From Rhodothermia bacterium (GTDB lineage Bacteria > Bacteroidota > Rhodothermia > Balneolales > Natronogracilivirgulaceae): a stretch of DNA of 8,607 nucleotides. Below, in pieces: positions 7,316-8,607 of this stretch. The position numbers and the translations under genes are program-made. How positions within the stretch are numbered: the first letter of the stretch is position 1; every line of letters begins with the position of its first letter. Below the pieces are notes generated by a model. That model was not told where the DNA came from. It saw only the letters and a list, made by a program, of their open reading frames with translations, and did not search any database. The DNA is taken from positions 1-8,607 of the forward strand of contig SKUI01000145.1 in assembly GCA_007122185.1 (NCBI GenBank). Direction: 5' to 3'.

Positions 7316-7981
7316 TCAGGGTTTTGGGGGCTGTAAATCATCCCTGTGATGGTATAACCGGTCCGTCCCAAGCCGGAATGTAGTGCGATGGTAGGGGGTG
7401 ATACCGAACTTGTTCAGCGCCTCATAGTGGGTTATTGTCGGATATCCCACGTTTCTGTCCCATCCGAACTCCGGGTATTCCCGATGCAGATCAGCCATGT
7501 ACTCATCCCGGTACACTTTTGCAAGAATGGATGCAGCGCCAATACTGTAACTGAGCCCGTCTCCTTTAATCACTGTCATGGACGGCATGAGCAAGGATGG
7601 GATTCCACGGTTGCCATCGATCAGCAGGTAATCAGGCGGCGGATCCGTCTGGTTGACACACTTTTCCATTGCACGCAGGGATGCCTTCAGGATATTCAGT
7701 ATGTCAATCTCCTCCCGGTCACACAAGGCGATGGTCCAGCAGATACTTCTGGACTTGATCAATCCGGCAATCTCCCTTCGCTTGACGGCCTTGAGTGTTT
7801 TGCTGTCGGCGATTCCGGGGATTTCTGTGTCAGGATCCAGTATAACTCCTGCAGCCACTACCGGCCCCGCCAGACAGCCTCTTCCCACCTCATCAAGTCC
7901 CATTACCCTTTGGAAACCCTCTTTCCAGAGTTTTTTTTCCAGAAACAGGGGATCCGAATGATTTCCGGAGGTTGTATGCAT
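7316..7981 (-). CDS. rnhB: Ribonuclease HII
   Basis: RNase HII cuts the RNA strand of RNA-DNA hybrids and starts removal of ribonucleotides misincorporated in DNA. The 221-residue product has the DEDD catalytic set: Asp30 and Glu31 in GLDEVGRGCLAGPVV, with the GRG recognition motif at 33-35; Asp122 in LLIDGN; and Asp159 in ASILAKVYRDEYM. DSKTL (59-63) and the C-terminal YPTITHYEALNKFG and YHRTTFR segments also fit the family. About 25 residues precede the catalytic core. ATG 7981 is used because no in-frame start lies between it and the upstream gene; Met27 is the only internal alternative and would sit too close to Asp30. It starts 25 bases after the ompH stop, so the two are probably co-transcribed, with no strong ribosome binding site between them. 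Confidence 0.96.
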   Translation of the reverse strand: MHTTSGNHSDPLFLEKKLWKEGFQRVMGLDEVGRGCLAGPVVAAGVILDPDTEIPGIADSKTLKAVKRREIAGLIKSRSICWTIALCDREEIDILNILKASLRAMEKCVNQTDPPPDYLLIDGNRGIPSLLMPSMTVIKGDGLSYSIGAASILAKVYRDEYMADLHREYPEFGWDRNVGYPTITHYEALNKFGITPYHRTTFRLGTDRLYHHRDDLQPPKP

Positions 7982-8006
7982 CCGGCTTGAAATTGGGGTG
8001 TACCTG

Positions 8007-8561
8007 TTACATCAGATCCAGCCGCTGCATCACTTCGTCGGTGATGTCATAGTCACGCTGGGCCCTTTCAGAAGCGTAAAGGATGATAAAGTCGCCATTG
8101 TTTGTCATGGTATTGAGAACAAACGTCAGATTTCGCTCTTTGGCAACGGTTTCAATGGCTCCCTGGATTTTGTCAAGCAGAGGTTCGATCAGTTCAAACT
8201 GACGTTCCTGGATTTCCTGCTGGAAATTCTGCTGAAATTCCTGGAGTTCTAGGTTGAGGGAGGCAAGCCGTTCTTCTTCACGGCGTCTTGCCTCATCGGA
8301 AATGACAGCCATTTTCTGTTGATATTCTTCCACTTCCCTGCGGAAGGTAGCTTCTTTATCTGCAAACTCCTGCCGTTTGCGATCGATGAAGTTCTGAAGG
8401 CGGCGTTCGATGGCTGCCATCTCAGGCATGCTTCTCATGATAGTTTGGGGATCGACATAGCCGATCGTCAGTTCGTCCTGCGCCTGGGCCTGAGTTTTTT
8501 CAACAGGAAGGGCAAGTCCGATAAAAAGGAAACATCCGAGAATAATCCAAGCTTTTTTCAT
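8007..8561 (-). CDS. OmpH/Skp-family periplasmic chaperone
   Basis: Skp/OmpH proteins are trimeric periplasmic chaperones that hold unfolded outer-membrane proteins on the way to the BAM complex. The 184-residue product begins with a Sec signal peptide: MKK, a hydrophobic core (about 4-19), then cleavage probably after Ala25 or Ala27 in TQAQAQ. The mature protein starts with the family pattern IGYVDPQTIMRSMPE (33-47). A long charged coiled coil follows (about 48-125), forming the Skp tentacle. The C-terminal part (145-184) contains FVLN, ILYA and DITDEVMQRLDLM, as seen in Bacteroidota OmpH proteins. ATG 8561 is chosen because it gives a proper signal peptide, although the frame stays open upstream to the window edge. 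In related genomes bamA or another ompH gene often lies upstream, but only 46 bases are visible here. Some annotators would name it skp or ompH. Confidence 0.92.
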   Translation of the reverse strand: MKKAWIILGCFLFIGLALPVEKTQAQAQDELTIGYVDPQTIMRSMPEMAAIERRLQNFIDRKRQEFADKEATFRREVEEYQQKMAVISDEARRREEERLASLNLELQEFQQNFQQEIQERQFELIEPLLDKIQGAIETVAKERNLTFVLNTMTNNGDFIILYASERAQRDYDITDEVMQRLDLM

Positions 8562-8607
8562 TGTAAGGTATGTCTGCTTAATGGTTATTGTAACATTCTT
8601 GCGATGA
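8562..8607 (-). other. Region upstream of ompH at the window edge
   Basis: Only 46 bases are visible. I see no TAnnTTTG promoter box and no Shine-Dalgarno sequence before the ompH ATG. The piece is too short to tell whether it is the end of an upstream gene or a true leader. Confidence 0.3.

Noticed and set aside
7388..7990. 200-codon open frame on the plus strand
   Set aside because: It is antisense to rnhB, whose catalytic motifs are all intact; the translation looks like a shadow frame.
8532..8561. Possible lipobox (ILGC) at the OmpH N-terminus
   Set aside because: The Cys is at residue 10, too early for a lipoprotein signal peptide, and a better signal peptidase I site (TQAQA) follows a full hydrophobic core.
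1..8607. Mobile element, defence system, CRISPR array or biosynthetic cluster
   Set aside because: All genes belong to well-known housekeeping families in a conserved order, and I saw no long repeats, integrase or transposase genes.

Overview
This window is chromosomal housekeeping DNA, most likely from a member of the Bacteroidota superphylum; Balneolota or Rhodothermota would fit best, but I cannot place it exactly. Three things support this. The order purH, mreB, mreC, mreD, mrdA, rodA is typical of that group from general knowledge. A TAnnTTTG-type promoter box (TAACTTTG) precedes mreB. The OmpH/Skp protein has a Bacteroidota-like C-terminus. Base composition is close to balanced, coding density is high, and I see no IS element, integrase, CRISPR array, tRNA or rRNA.

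Layout of the plus strand: bases 1-1497 are the 3' part of purH (last two steps of IMP synthesis), cut by the window edge. A 190-base gap (1498-1687) holds the probable promoter of the shape operon and several short inverted and direct repeats. Bases 1688-7199 are a compact five-gene cell-elongation (Rod complex) operon. MreB forms the membrane-bound filament, MreC and MreD are the membrane and periplasmic linkers, PBP2 (MrdA) is the class B transpeptidase and RodA is the SEDS glycosyltransferase. Gene spacing falls from 15 bases (mreB-mreC) to a 4-base overlap (mreC-mreD), 9 bases (mreD-mrdA) and a 1-base overlap (mrdA-rodA), so translational coupling is likely. Every enzyme keeps its catalytic motifs, so the set looks functional and the organism is probably rod-shaped.

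Layout of the minus strand: ompH (8007-8561), a Skp-like periplasmic chaperone, is followed after 25 bases by rnhB (7316-7981), RNase HII. The pair converges on rodA, with a 116-base intergenic region (7200-7315) that holds an inverted repeat but no textbook terminator.

I found no undescribed multi-gene system here. The points most worth a second look are small: a Cys3-His cluster in PBP2 that could be a zinc site, a terminator-like hairpin plus T6 run inside mreC, a RodA with an apparent extra pair of membrane helices, an N-terminal polar extension on MreB, and the repeats around the mreB promoter and in the rodA/rnhB gap.
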